Shown here: in pieces, positions 35,001 to 41,714 of the stretch
Position numbering within the stretch: position 1 is the stretch's first letter
How the letters are laid out: every line of letters starts with the position of its first letter
Assembly (NCBI GenBank): GCA_922989275.2
Contig: OV277869.1
Span: 24,934,189 to 24,998,188 of the forward strand
DNA length: 64,000 nt
Reading direction: 5' to 3'
Origin: Gari tellinella
Taxonomy: Eukaryota; Mollusca; Bivalvia; Cardiida; Psammobiidae
Position numbers and translations under genes: made by a program
The notes under the pieces: generated by a model
Database searches by the model: none
What the model saw: only the letters and a program-made list of their open reading frames with translations
What the model was told of the DNA's origin: nothing

Positions 35001-36020
35001 CGTGTTGTACAGTACTTCCTCCCCACAACAGCTCCCTGAATAACGGTTCCCTCCTTACAACAATGCTTGCCACTGTTCCCAAACCAAGACAACCATGTCC
35101 AACCTTTTCACGGCTGCATAATTGTCTGCTTAAAATTGTTGTCGGCTGTTTTTCTGAAAGTCAAATATCAGACATTTTGATAGAAAACAAACATAATGAC
35201 GTGACAAACAGCTTAAATCCAGATCAGACGCCGCCTTGCCCAGCATCTAATAGGGATTTAAGCTGTTTTCAAATGTAAGCCAATTTCCCTCCCTATAACA
35301 ACTCCCTCTGAACGAAACACACAATCATTTTCTCCTAGTGGGTGTTGTTTAAATGATAGAGAATGAGCTATGTACATGTTTTTTCAACAAAAACTTTTAT
35401 AATCGACTTCATCAGCCCTATTTCAATAAAGATATTGTTTTTGTTTTTGTTTTTTAAATTATAGACTTTACTTCATTTGATTTTCCTGACAGCATAAATA
35501 AGCTAATTATAATACATGCAGTCAACTATTTTTCTTATATTTTTTTAAATGTGTTTTCTAAAATAGACCGCTTCCCAATAATCTGTTTCTAGTTTTCCTG
35601 ATTGTATAGATTGGAACTATTTTCTTCAGTGGGGAATGAATTCAAACAGTAAAAAGCAGCTTTTACGGAGTAATGAGTTGAAGTAAGTTGTGTTTTTTAA
35701 CCATTCCTCTACAGTCTATAGAAATTATTAACCCATTACTCCATAGATACACATTTTCACACTTTTAATTTATTCCTCCACTGAAGAAAGTAGTTCCAAT
35801 TTATACAGTCAGGAATATATTTTATAAAACAAAAACACAATCTTTATTCTTGCAGATGGTAGCTTAAAACAGGCTGAAAGTAAAGCAAGATTATTATTTT
35901 TCATAACAGAGTTTAACTTTACCTACCCTCTCTATTCTTTTGTAGCCTAGCAACAGACGTATGCCCAACCGTTCTGAAATCCCGTCGGACCTTGCAATGG
36001 GAAAATACTTCAGTCGATAA
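16283..36020 (+). CDS. Single-pass type I membrane protein of unknown family, 429 aa, 12 coding exons
   Basis: CDS join: 16283-16419, 18629-18753, 19544-19732, 20428-20556, 23764-23811, 25215-25234, 26680-26793, 27752-27852, 29856-29976, 32733-32875, 34569-34656, 35946-36020. Every junction has GT/AG ends and the phases match throughout, giving 1290 nt with one stop. Domains: signal peptide 1-16; ectodomain with eight Cys in residues 19-87 (C19, 23, 32, 41, 55, 57, 79, 87); a Lys/Glu-rich, helix-prone stretch about 90-190; sequon N208-S-S; transmembrane helix 233-253; cytoplasmic tail 254-429 rich in tyrosines (Y345-DDL, Y359-EEP, Y369-FQP) that could be phosphorylated. I do not recognise the family. 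A receptor or adhesion role is only a guess from architecture. A 5' UTR exon probably lies upstream, since the ATG sits 9 nt after an acceptor. Confidence 0.8.
16535..17592. mobile_element. 1,058-bp foldback element in intron 1, 8-bp target duplication
   Basis: ATAATTTC flanks the element at 16527-16534 and 17593-17600. The ends CACAGGTACTTGACACATAC and complement begin arms of about 400 bp each that pair nearly throughout (for example ATCAAAAAGTTTTCTGTCGT with ACGACAGAAAACTTTTTGAT). The 8-bp duplication fits a hAT-type non-autonomous element. The left arm carries a C27 tract (16569-16595) where the right arm has only G7. Confidence 0.8.
17667..17905. mobile_element. H-type MITE with shared core hairpin
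   Basis: Outer arms TACAGTAAAGATGTTATT and inverted AATAACGTAATCATTAA; core hairpin ATTGGAGCCTGATTAGATG with GGTTTACCCGG at the loop (17772-17841). Confidence 0.55.
18461..18604. mobile_element. F-type hairpin MITE, right arm mostly lost
   Basis: TCATTAGAATTGTCTCTTCGA is kept but the return arm is deleted and only AACATAGGTTTTG follows. Ends just before exon 2 of the membrane-protein gene. Confidence 0.5.
18629..18753 (+). CDS. Membrane protein, exon 2 (Cys-rich)
   Basis: Acceptor tttttctcag, donor gtatgt, phase 2 in and 1 out. It encodes the second half of the Cys-rich region, with C55-S-C57, then C79 and C87. It begins 25 nt after an F-type hairpin MITE remnant. Confidence 0.75.
19544..19732 (+). 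CDS. Membrane protein, exon 3 (charged helix)
   Basis: Acceptor tatatttctag, donor gttggt (weak). Residues 88-150 are rich in Lys, Glu and Asn with amphipathic spacing (KITSEISKDIAADV) and include a basic cluster KHRKR near residues 131-135, which might be a protease-sensitive site. Confidence 0.75.
19759..19945. mobile_element. F-type hairpin MITE, complete
   Basis: GCTCCACATAAGGGGAGTA to TTATCTGGAGCAC, with the TCTTCCAGACGATTCTAATG centre. Lies 26 nt after the exon 3 donor. Confidence 0.6.
19973..20004 (+). repeat. Poly-G tract, about 32 bp
   Basis: Uninterrupted G run inside intron 3. It may be collapsed or expanded by sequencing. Confidence 0.8.
20130..20394. mobile_element. MITE-A copy
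   Basis: Complete, although the left junction reads ATAACCC rather than TTAACCC. Ends 33 nt before exon 4. Confidence 0.7.
20428..20556 (+). CDS. Membrane protein, exon 4
   Basis: Acceptor tttctttcag, donor gtaatc, phase 1 in and out. It continues the helical ectodomain (AKVLAELSNMMEAKSLQMV) followed by a lysine-rich linker. Confidence 0.75.
20597..20837. mobile_element. MITE-A copy
   Basis: TTAA both ends, 40 nt after exon 4. One arm half (AAGCTAC segment) is deleted, so the hairpin is asymmetric. Confidence 0.7.
21017..21216. mobile_element. MITE-A copy, internally deleted
   Basis: Left end TTTACCCATTACCCCATAG, right end AGGGAAATGGGTCAA. The left hairpin arm is largely missing. Confidence 0.6.
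21368..21617. mobile_element. C-type MITE (CAAACAGTGTA hairpin)
   Basis: Type element of family C: outer end AACTCTTTGAACCCTAGTC, a hairpin AGGGCTCCTTAAGGAGCCCT, then ATTGTCCATTTGATGTTTC and GGGTTAA. It shares its right TTAA with the left end of the next MITE-A. Confidence 0.6.
21614..23630. mobile_element. MITE-A copy expanded and split
   Basis: Left end at 21614 and right end GGTAAAGGGTTAA at 23630. Interrupted by unknown sequence (about 21690-21840) and by the hAT-like element 21942-23558. Confidence 0.5.
21942..23558. mobile_element. 1,617-bp hAT-like non-autonomous element
   Basis: CTTTTAAC is duplicated at 21934-21941 and 23559-23566 (8 bp). Imperfect inverted ends: TAGGGCTGTGTATTGCC on the left, TAGTGGTGTAACGG read inward from the right. 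Subterminal zones are repetitive (ATACGTATTGCAATACG; CCGATATACCGGTATACC). No transposase seen; a 78-codon open stretch at 22925-23158 is not recognisable. Confidence 0.65.
23764..23811 (+). CDS. Membrane protein, exon 5
   Basis: A 48-nt exon after acceptor cttgtgcag with donor gtgagt, phase 1 in and out, so it can be skipped without a frameshift. It encodes SGSLSWVEVEAVRTNS and most of the N208 glycosylation sequon. Confidence 0.65.
23868..24342. mobile_element. MITE-A copy (outer) carrying a TTAA insertion
   Basis: Outer halves are about 23868-23971 and 24216-24342. The site CTGCTTTAAGCTAC of the family was split, with TTAA present on both sides of the inner copy. Confidence 0.7.
23968..24219. 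mobile_element. MITE-A copy (inner), intact
   Basis: Perfect central GTGCCTTAAGGCAC. Insertion into another MITE-A shows directly that the target duplication is TTAA. Confidence 0.8.
24613..24863. mobile_element. MITE-A copy
   Basis: TTAACCGTTTACTCCATAG to GGGGGAATGGGTTAA, in intron 5. Confidence 0.7.
25215..25234 (+). CDS. Membrane protein, 20-nt micro-exon 6
   Basis: Between acceptor ttccatttcag and consensus donor gtaagt. It is needed to move from phase 1 (exon 5) to phase 0 (exon 7) and encodes SHIAPTT just outside the membrane. The phase fit is the main support. Confidence 0.6.
25255..25511. mobile_element. MITE-A copy (reverse orientation)
   Basis: Perfect hairpin GCGCCTTAAGGCGC. Starts 20 nt after the donor of the 20-nt exon 6. 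Confidence 0.75.
25770..25970. mobile_element. D-type MITE fragments
   Basis: Two left-end fragments in tandem (ACTCCCTCCCTACAACGGCC and ACAGTGCTCCCTCCTTATAA). Confidence 0.45.
26680..26793 (+). CDS. Membrane protein, exon 7 (transmembrane helix)
   Basis: Thirty-eight codons, phase 0 both ends. An aromatic juxtamembrane stretch (HKWYWFIVNMQDDKFK) is followed by a 21-residue hydrophobic helix (LWVFLAIVMLNIVMVLIAIFC) and R254 as stop-transfer. A truncated MITE-A copy starts 14 nt after the exon. Confidence 0.8.
26807..26977. mobile_element. MITE-A left half
   Basis: TTAAACTCCATAAATACAC to AAGGTAAAGCAGAATTA; the rest is lost. Confidence 0.6.
27091..27336. mobile_element. C-type MITE
   Basis: Reverse orientation. 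Core GGGCTCCTTTCGGAGCCC, outer ends CTCTTTCCTCCCTGAACC and GGTTCAAAGGGTTAA. Confidence 0.6.
27365..27727. mobile_element. D-type MITE, complete
   Basis: Type element of family D: ends TATACTCCCCTCTCTTCAAC and GAGAGGGAGCGCTGTATATA, ragged CCCTCCYTACAAC repeats at both sides, and the shared core hairpin GAATCCAGATCAGACGCCG with its complement (27550-27628). Its right end is the polypyrimidine side of exon 8. Confidence 0.6.
27752..27852 (+). CDS. Membrane protein, exon 8
   Basis: Phase 0 in, 2 out. First cytoplasmic segment, acidic then basic (DLDPDMYVQHRPHKKQ). The upstream polypyrimidine region directly abuts the right end of a D-family MITE at about 27727. Confidence 0.75.
27985..28139. mobile_element. 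C-type hairpin plus MITE-A right half
   Basis: CAGTGTAGACCCTGATCAGG, shortened loop, then the MITE-A right arm from 28054 ending GAGGTAAAGGGGTCA. Confidence 0.5.
28345..28596. mobile_element. MITE-A copy
   Basis: TTAA on both ends. Small insertion CCACGGG near the left end. Confidence 0.7.
28659..28909. mobile_element. MITE-A copy (reverse)
   Basis: TTAA on both ends, 62 bp from the previous copy in opposite orientation. Central palindrome eroded (CCTTATGGTTTTTCTG). Confidence 0.7.
28940..29822. mobile_element. D-type MITE (reverse) split by a palindrome-bearing insert
   Basis: Left half to about 29157 with a degraded core hairpin (AATCCAGATCAGACACCAGG), right half from about 29700 ending GTAGGGAGGGAGC. 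The interruption reads directly against intact D copies. Confidence 0.55.
29160..29700. mobile_element. Insert with a 139-bp palindrome
   Basis: 29172-29310 is a near-perfect palindrome, with arms from TTTTTTTCAGTATAAGAT to CGAGTGGC meeting at GTGGCTTCGCCAC. A second small palindrome, GATAATCCACTGCAGTGGATT, lies at about 29630. No coding capacity. Confidence 0.55.
29856..29976 (+). CDS. Membrane protein, exon 9
   Basis: Acceptor tcttgcctctag, donor gtgggt, phase 2 in, 0 out. It encodes R288 to Q328, including LRKIGLFKEAK, which loosely resembles the integrin-alpha GFFKR motif but lies about 40 residues from the membrane, so no homology is claimed. It ends GYGFQQ. Confidence 0.75.
30561..32130. 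mobile_element. C-type MITE split by a Helentron-like insert
   Basis: Left part 30561-30741 (hairpin GGGCTCCTTCAAGGAGCCC), right part 32067-32130 (ATTGGAATTGTTCGTTAAAA to GGGTGAATGAGTTAA). Comparison with other C copies gives the empty site. Confidence 0.6.
30742..32066 (+). mobile_element. Helentron/pearl-like element with 152-bp tandem array
   Basis: Begins ACGAGAGCACCGCAAATGGG, with subterminal GCTCGACTTT, then about seven units of roughly 152 bp (GGGCAATAACTCTG near 31080, 31232, 31385, 31538, 31690, 31844). Ends in a GACGCAGACGCTGACGCAGACG tract and the stem TAGCTCGACTTTTTGAAAAAGTCGAGCTA followed by AAA. The 5' GCTCGACTT and 3' AAGTCGAGC form subterminal inverted repeats. No Rep/helicase frame. 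Confidence 0.65.
32460..32685. mobile_element. MITE-A copy
   Basis: Right end degraded (GGGGTAATTGGTTTA), 48 nt before exon 10. A 40-bp fragment of another copy precedes at about 32353. Confidence 0.6.
32733..32875 (+). CDS. Membrane protein, exon 10 (tyrosine-rich tail)
   Basis: Phase 0 in, 2 out. It contains six tyrosines in 47 residues, including LYDDLVDD, DYEEPIS and EYFQPKP. YDDL and YEEP are ten residues apart, which resembles SH2-binding sites but is not a strict ITAM. The donor lies 18 nt before a MITE-A copy. Confidence 0.75.
32893..33143. mobile_element. MITE-A copy (reverse)
   Basis: TTAACCCATTACACCCATAG to GCTATGAGGTAAAGAT; right TTAA lost. Confidence 0.6.
33499..34021. mobile_element. 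TIR element with tRNA-like module, copy 1
   Basis: Ends TTTAAAGGGACTCGCAACCG and CGGTTGCGAGCCTCTTTAAA. About 523 bp, nearly identical to 39377-39905. The tRNA-like part at 33804-33881 lacks box A (TGGTAGCCGAGG deleted) but keeps GGTTCGAATCC. Confidence 0.7.
34206..34335. mobile_element. C-type MITE, truncated
   Basis: AACTCATTTGACCCTAGCGAC to AGGGTCTGCACTAC; the hairpin has a shortened loop. Confidence 0.45.
34569..34656 (+). CDS. Membrane protein, exon 11
   Basis: Acceptor tttctatctag. Of two nearby donors, GCTGGT/gtatgt was chosen because it keeps phase 0 into exon 12; the earlier GCTG/gtgtat would give an immediate stop at the same acceptor. Ser/Thr-rich cytoplasmic sequence. Confidence 0.65.
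34711..34960. mobile_element. MITE-A copy
   Basis: Centre changed to GCGCCAAAAGGCGC, so the TTAA at the hairpin tip is lost while the stem stays paired. 54 nt after exon 11. Confidence 0.65.
35005..35378. mobile_element. D-type MITE
   Basis: ACAGCTCCCTGAATAACGG ... core AATCCAGATCAGACGCCGCC (35205-35272) ... right end GAGAATGAGCTATGTAC. Confidence 0.55.
35565..35890. mobile_element. Two partial MITE-A copies
   Basis: A hairpin-less deletion form (35565-35682) and a left half from TTAA at 35728 to about 35890, 56 nt before exon 12. Confidence 0.5.
35946..36020 (+). CDS. Membrane protein, exon 12 (C-terminus)
   Basis: Acceptor ttcttttgtag, then 24 codons (PSNRRMPNRSEIPSDLAMG, then KYFSR) and TAA at 36018-36020. 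A shift to the next AG (gcctag) would read a different frame to a TAG four bases later, so the terminal sequence rests on the exon 11 donor choice. Confidence 0.65.
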   Translation, partial: PSNRRMPNRSEIPSDLAMGKYFSR

Positions 36021-36163
36021 TTAGACCTCAACAAGAAATACCGGCAGTAGTGGCTTCAAGAGTTGGGGAAGAGTGTGTCCTCACCAAGTGGAAGATTAAT
36101 TATCAGAAAACTTTATAATTCATCCAATCCTAGCAATGAGTTTTGAAATGACAAAAATATGGT

Positions 36164-36358
36164 CAAACTTCTCTATTACGACCACAAAACTTTGAAAATT
36201 ATTAGGTAAAAATGACAGGTGACTGCTTAAAGCAAGGTGACAGTAAAACAGAAAGCTCCTTTAGGACTAGGAGGTTTTTGATTTACTATTGCCTTGCTTT
36301 AAGCTTATACAAGCAATTGGCCTTCATTTAATGGTTGTATTAGAGAGGTTTACTGTAC
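36164..36358. mobile_element. E-type MITE
   Basis: AACTTCTCTATTACGACCAC and ATTAGAGAGGTTTACTGTAC ends; hairpin AGCAAGGTGACAGTAAAACAG. Just after the membrane-protein gene. Confidence 0.55.
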
Positions 36359-36533
36359 TCAATGTAAGTTATATACATTTATTATATACCTACCAATGTT
36401 CTGCCCGAAATATTTCTGTATTTTATCGAACAAATACACCTTGACGGATTGAAAATTCCGTATTACCCATGTACCTTGTGTAATGGGAAAAGAACGTTTA
36501 CTGTGTAGTCGGAAATTCGGAACTACAGTAAAA

Positions 36534-36700
36534 CCTCTCTATTACGACCACTAAATTATGTTAATTATTAGGGTGTTTACGGTAGGTGACCGCTTTAAGC
36601 AAGATGACAGTTTCACTGTCACCTTGCTTTAAGCTGTCACCTCTTTATTATATAATCAATTAGCATTCGTTTTAGTGGTCGTAATAGCGAGGTTTAACTG
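36534..36700. mobile_element. E-type MITE
   Basis: TACAGTAAAACCTCTCTATT and TGGTCGTAATAGCGAGGTTT ends; hairpin AGCAAGATGACAG / CTGTCACCTTGC. Confidence 0.6.
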
Positions 36701-36829
36701 CGTGTACTTTCACGCGTCATTCCCCGAAGTGTGACGTATGGAAAATCCCGTTTATTTATAGTAGCGCTCGAAACATTTCTATCGTTTTTCATTTTATTAT
36801 AAGAGGTATATAATAAAAGGAACATTACT

Positions 36830-36966
36830 ATACTTTGCATATCTTATGTACTGGATCACTCTCGTTGTGTGTGTAAAGGCTATATCCAACTCGACCTTCG
36901 GTCTCGTTGGATATAGCCTTTACACACACAACGAGAGTGATCCGGTGCATAAGATATGCAAAGTGT
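36830..36966. repeat. 137-bp near-perfect palindrome
   Basis: Arms of about 65 bp, from CTTTGCATATCTTATGTACT to GACCTTCGGTC at the centre and back, with only two mismatches noted (TACTGGATC against GATCCGGTG). Confidence 0.75.
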
Positions 36967-37017
36967 AGTAATATTCCGTTTGTATATGCACTGACTTTAA
37001 ATAAATTGAACTGCGTA

Positions 37018-37205
37018 TGTTTGTCATTTAAAAACATTGTACCTATGCAAAAAGTGTAGACCCTGATTAATGAACTCTCTAATCATGGTCTGCATTGTTT
37101 GTAATTTTGAAATGTATTGTAAAATCAACCTTAAAAAGTCAAAAATGAATCAGACTTTATTGTAAACGGGAATTGCCAATTAAAAGTTATTGATAAATGA
37201 GTGAA
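37018..37205. mobile_element. C-type MITE, diverged
   Basis: AAAAAGTGTAGACCCTGATTA hairpin, then ATTGCCAATTAAAAGTTATT and AAATGAGTGAA. Confidence 0.4.
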
Positions 37206-37261
37206 CTGATTATCCATCCAGCATGTAAACTCTTTTAGTGCTGAAACCAGATGTATGTACA

Positions 37262-37511
37262 TACAGTGGAGAATCTGTTATTCTTTCCCGTTTAAACGCA
37301 AACGTACGCAAACGCAAAGCACTAAAACGTAGAAAAGAACAATTTTTGGACAATTCTGATAATTCTTGTTTATCTTGGTGGCAAACAGTTTGGAGCCTGA
37401 TCAGACGCCGGGTTACCCGGCGTCTGATCTGGCTCCAAACTGTTTGTAAAAGAAAAAATAGTTTTAGCGTAAACGCGTTTATCGGGAAAGAATAACAGAT
37501 TCTCCACTGTA
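37262..37511. mobile_element. H-type MITE, complete, with core hairpin
   Basis: Type element of family H: inverted TACAGTGGAGAATCTGTTAT ends (right complement at 37492-37511). The core 37381-37447 reads GGAGCCTGATCAGACGCCGG, loop TTA, and pairs back. Both strands carry open frames only because of the palindrome. Confidence 0.7.
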
Positions 37512-37522
37512 TATATCCCATC

Positions 37523-37590
37523 ATTTGCAAACAGTATAGACTCGTATCAGAGGGCTCAGGAGCTCTCTGATCAGGACCTGCACTGCGATG
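37523..37590. repeat. C-type hairpin
   Basis: GAGGGCTCAGGAGCTCTCTG flanked by AGTATAGACTCGTATCA and TGATCAGGACCTGCACTG. Confidence 0.45.
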
Positions 37591-37689
37591 TTTGTTTTAA
37601 TTTTAAGTGTTCTGGGGACAACTCCCAAAAGAGTCCATTGTAACTGTTCATTTATCACAAAACGGATGAGTCGAGATGAAAATCAGCAT

Positions 37690-39060
37690 TATTATTTGTT
37701 TTCTGTACAATATAAACAGTGTACACAGTTATAAACTAATCTGGCCAAAGTAATGTACATGCACGATACCAATAGTGTCCACAGTTATAAACTGATCTCT
37801 TTAAATTACTGTACAGAACCATGTTATATTGATGAGCTGGGTTATAAACTACATGTAATATTTTCAAATAAGTGTACAGTATCATGTAAACTGTGTACGA
37901 CTGTAAATGATTATAAATTTCAAACAAGTGTAAAGTAGCATATGAAAAGTCAATGCAGTTAACCCTTTCCCTTATAGAAGCGACTTTTAGCGCATTCATT
38001 TTATTCATCCGCCAAAGAAAATAGTTCCATCTTATACTGTCATGAAAATGTACTATAAGAAATAGTTTCTATATACTAGCAGATGGTAACTTAAAGTAGG
38101 CTGAAAGTAAAGCAGAATGTGCCCTAGGGCACATTCTGCTTTACTTTCAGCCTGCTTTAATAGGTCACATATCTTAACTACTAGAAACAGGCTATTGGTT
38201 AAAGGGTTAAACAATAATTTATTGAATGGCATGTGCACAGCATCATGAGAACAATGTACACAATTTTACACTTATATATTTAATTATATGTGCACATAAT
38301 GTGAACAGTGTACATTACCATACACTAACCTATTAAAATATGTGAATGTACATTATTACACACTAATCTCTAAAATTATATGTGCACATTATGTGAACAG
38401 TGTATATATTTTATAAACCAACATTTTGAATTATATGCATATAGCATAATGTGAACAGTGTATACAATTATACACTAACCTGTTGAATTATATGTGCACA
38501 TAATGTGAACACTGAACAGTGTACATTATCATACACTAACCTATTAAATTATATGAATGTAGCACAATGTTTACAGTGTACACAATTATACACTAATCTA
38601 TTGAATTTTATGTACACACAATGTGAACTGTGTACATTAATATACACTTATCTATTTAAATATATGTACACATACTGTGAACAGTGTACATTATTATACA
38701 CTAATCTCTAGATTTAGATGTGCACATAATGTGAACGGTGCACATTAATATACACTTATCTATTGAAATATATGTACACATACTGTGAACAGTGTACATT
38801 ATTATACACTAATCTCTAGATTTAGATGTGCACATAATGTGAACGGTGTACATAATTTATAAACCAACCTATTGAGTTATATGCATATAGCACAATGTGA
38901 ACAGTGTGCACAATTATACACTAACATGTTGAATTATATGTGTACAGCACAATGTAAACAGTGTTCAGAATTATAAACTGATATATTGAAATATATAAGT
39001 AGTGTACCATTGTGAACAGTGTACACAGTTCTAACCTAATATATTGAATCTCATTTTAGA
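37690..39060 (+). repeat. Satellite array, about 60-bp units, interrupted by MITE-A
   Basis: Units such as TGTGAACAGTGTACATTATT + ATACACTAATCTATTGAA + TTATATGTGCACATAA. Around 38640-38850 two-unit (about 115-bp) blocks are repeated almost exactly. A MITE-A copy splits the array at 37959-38210. Confidence 0.75.
37959..38210. mobile_element. MITE-A copy inside satellite
   Basis: TTAA at both ends; centre GTGCCCTAGGGCAC, a compensated change of TTAA to CTAG that keeps the palindrome. Confidence 0.7.
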
Positions 39061-39376
39061 ACAGTTGCAGACAGTTAGTGTAGAGTTAAAACATGTGATA
39101 ATTAATTGCGATCTCTTGATCTACTTATACTTGTTTTCTAATGTTAAAGAGAACAGTGTTCGCTTTAACAGTGTTTCAAGTACTTTGCCACCATTTGGCT
39201 TTGTTTTGTTTTAATAATTATAATAAAAAATAATCACGATTAACGCGATTGTCCTCTTTACTGCCTTGTAAAGCCCAATGTCTGAAGACGACCCCTATAT
39301 GCTTTACCCCTTCACTGCCAAATGATGCTCTTTTGAAAAACTGTTGTAGACATTATTTATGAGAAGCTGTTTTTAC

Positions 39377-39905
39377 TTTAAAGGGACTCGCAACCGGATG
39401 GTGTACTTGTCAAAATAAAATAAAATACTCAAATAAAAGCAAATTTGTGGCATTATTTGGCTTCTGACATTAAAAAAATATGATCAGTCCAAAAACAGTC
39501 TCAAGAATCGTCACCGAATCTTAGTTTTTTAGATATTTTCCATCGTTTTTCTATAGCGTCAGCTGACGGTATAGTTGTTGTTGCTTCTCTACACGGGCTC
39601 AAACATAAACCAGAGCCGAATAAAGTACTATCAATCGCTACCAGTGAAGTACGTTAATTCGCTACCATATATATAGAGAGCGCTGGTAGCCGAGGGGGTA
39701 AAGGGGTTTCCTCATTTTTCATGTTTGTCTCCGCATGGAGGGTCACGGGTTCGAATCCCACCAGAGCTTCTTTTTTTTTTTTTGAAATGCATTTTTTAAC
39801 AGAATTTATTATCCTAAAATAAATCTTACCCATTTATATAAGCATTTGACATATATTTACAAATTACTATTTTTAATGCTAAATCCGGTTGCGAGCCTCT
39901 TTAAA
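39377..39905. mobile_element. TIR element with tRNA-like module, copy 2
   Basis: Same ends as 33499-34021. The internal tRNA-like block is complete. Flanking subterminal blocks (CTCAAATAAAAGCAAATTTG; ATATATTTACAAATTACTA) do not pair, so it is not a simple foldback. Confidence 0.75.
39680..39767 (+). other. Class II tRNA-like sequence (Leu/Ser type) with Pol III boxes
   Basis: Acceptor GCGCTGG pairs 6/7 with CCAGAGC; box A TAGCCGAGGGGGTAAAGG; long variable arm CTCC-GCAT-GGAG; box B GGTTCGAATCC. 88 nt, the size of a class II tRNA. The anticodon stem is not credible, so it is tRNA-derived rather than a functional tRNA. Confidence 0.55.
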
Positions 39906-39924
39906 TTTTGACAAAAGAGAAATT

Positions 39925-40000
39925 GATACATTGTCAAACAGATTGGAACCTGATCAGGCTCCAGGTCGCGTGCGGCATCTGATCTGGATCCAAATTGTTT
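39925..40000. repeat. Core hairpin
   Basis: AGATTGGAACCTGATCAGGC, degraded loop, GATCTGGATCCAAATTGTTT. Confidence 0.45.
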
Positions 40001-40077
40001 GGAATAAAGACTATTGCCTCATTGTCAATGAGAGTTAAACCAAGACACAGTAGCCTATTACAAACTGTCACTCACAG

Positions 40078-40450
40078 CTCTCCCTCCCTCCCTCCCTACA
40101 ACGGCTTTTTCAACAGCGACGCGCCTTACAACGATCCTTGCCGCTGTTTCCTAAACAGAACAATTATGTCTAACGCTTTTACTGCTAGAATGACATCTGC
40201 TTAAAATTGTCGTATGCTGTTTTTTCTCAAAGTTACATTTAAGAGAAAATTTTGATAAAAAGATATATAATGACGAGTGACAAACAGCTTGAATCCAGTT
40301 CAGACGCCGTTTTACGCAGCGTCTGATCTGGATTCAAGCTGTTTGCAAATGCAAGCCAAGTCTTAATTTCCCTCCATATAACGACTCACTCCGAACAACA
40401 CAAATGCGTGTCTACCATTTAGGTGTCATTGTAGAGAGGGAGCACTGTAA
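40078..40450. mobile_element. D-type MITE with core hairpin
   Basis: CTCCCTCCCTCCCTCCCTAC to GAGAGGGAGCACTGTA. Core at 40280-40349: GAATCCAGTTCAGACGCCG, pairing to TGATCTGGATTC. Confidence 0.6.
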
Positions 40451-40610
40451 ATTGAATTCAAATCTCTCAGTTTGAATTGGTCCATTGCCTGCTGATCCCG
40501 ACTTGGCTGGTATTTGAAAGCAATTAGGATACAGGCAGTGCTACCATACATAACTTGCTCAGTTCCTAAGATTTCCAAATTTTCACGCGTGATTTTAGAA
40601 ATTGTACCTT

Positions 40611-41110
40611 TAACCCTTTCACTGCCAGGCTCTCTAGCACCAACTTAATTATGCAAACAGTTAGATCTGGGTCAGACGGCGCGTGCGTCTGCTATGGATC
40701 TAAACTGTTCGACACACATATCAATGTTTAAGAAAAATTCGGATAAATCCAGAGAAATGGCAGCCCTGGATCCAGATCAGACGCGGTGGCTGATCTGGAT
40801 TCAAACAGTTTACCATTAGAAATGCACTAGTCTTAAACTGGTTAAAGTTTCAGCATGTCTGCCATTTCTCCAGAATTTTCGAAATCTTCAGATTTTCCTT
40901 AATTTCTTCGCACCTACGGAATTTTTCCGAAATTTTCAAATTTCCTTACTTTTAAAATTTGGAATTTTGTGCATTTTTTACGTTAACATTGATATGGGTG
41001 TCAAACAGTTTATATATGTAATGTGGCGTCTGATCTGGATCCAAACTGTTTGCATAATAATGTTAGTGTTATAGAGCCTGGCAGCGAAGTACGATGCCTA
41101 AAATATCGCT
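40611..41110. mobile_element. I-type elements with three core hairpins
   Basis: TTTAACCCTTTCACTGCCAG starts an I-type element (TTAA-CCC ends, GGCAGTGAAGGG on the other side). Three short hairpin cores lie at 40655-40712, 40770-40815 and 41005-41062, separated by AT-rich AAGATTTCC-type sequence. Confidence 0.45.
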
Positions 41111-41340
41111 TGAAAATGTGGAAATCTTAGGAATTTTATGAGCCCTGAGTTTGCCAATTGTAACGTCTTATCAGGGTCTGCACTGTTTGCTATTGCGAAT
41201 GAAATGATTTGCTGTATAGACAAAAACTACAGTGTCTTTAGTATTTATACAGTGAACTATTCTAGCATAGGGAGAATTCATTGCAATGTCCAGGCATAAA
41301 TGAGCTAATATTCACTAAGTACTCTAGTGGAATTCTAGAG

Positions 41341-41714
41341 TACAGCGCTCCCTCCCTACAACATCCCTCCCAACAACGACTCCCTCCTTACAAAGACCCT
41401 TGCCGCTGTACCCCAATCAAGAAATTTATGTCCAACCTTTTCATGGCTGCAATACCGTCTGCTTAAATTTAGTTTCAGCTGTTTTTCTCAAAGTTACATA
41501 TCAGTTGACATTTTGATATAATATATATAATGACGAGTGACAAACAGCTTGAATCTAGATCAGACGCCGCGTTACGCGGCGTCTGATCTGGATTCAAGCT
41601 GTTTGCAAATGTAAGCCAATTCTAAATCGTCGCTCCCTATAACGACTCCCGCCGAACAACGCACATAATTTCTGTCTACCAATGTGTGTCGTTGAAGAAA
41701 GGGAGCACTGTATA
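41341..41714. mobile_element. D-type MITE with perfect core hairpin
   Basis: TACAGCGCTCCCTCCCTACA to AGGGAGCACTGTA. Core 41540-41609 is perfect through GACGCCGCGTTACGCGGCGTC. Confidence 0.65.

Noticed and set aside
37210..37530. 106- and 85-codon open frames on both strands
   Set aside because: They cover a palindromic H-type MITE; identical peptide pieces on both strands show the palindrome, not genes.
39680..39767. Functional tRNA gene
   Set aside because: Acceptor, variable arm and box B look right, but the anticodon stem-loop is not credible and a second copy lacks box A. Recorded as tRNA-derived.
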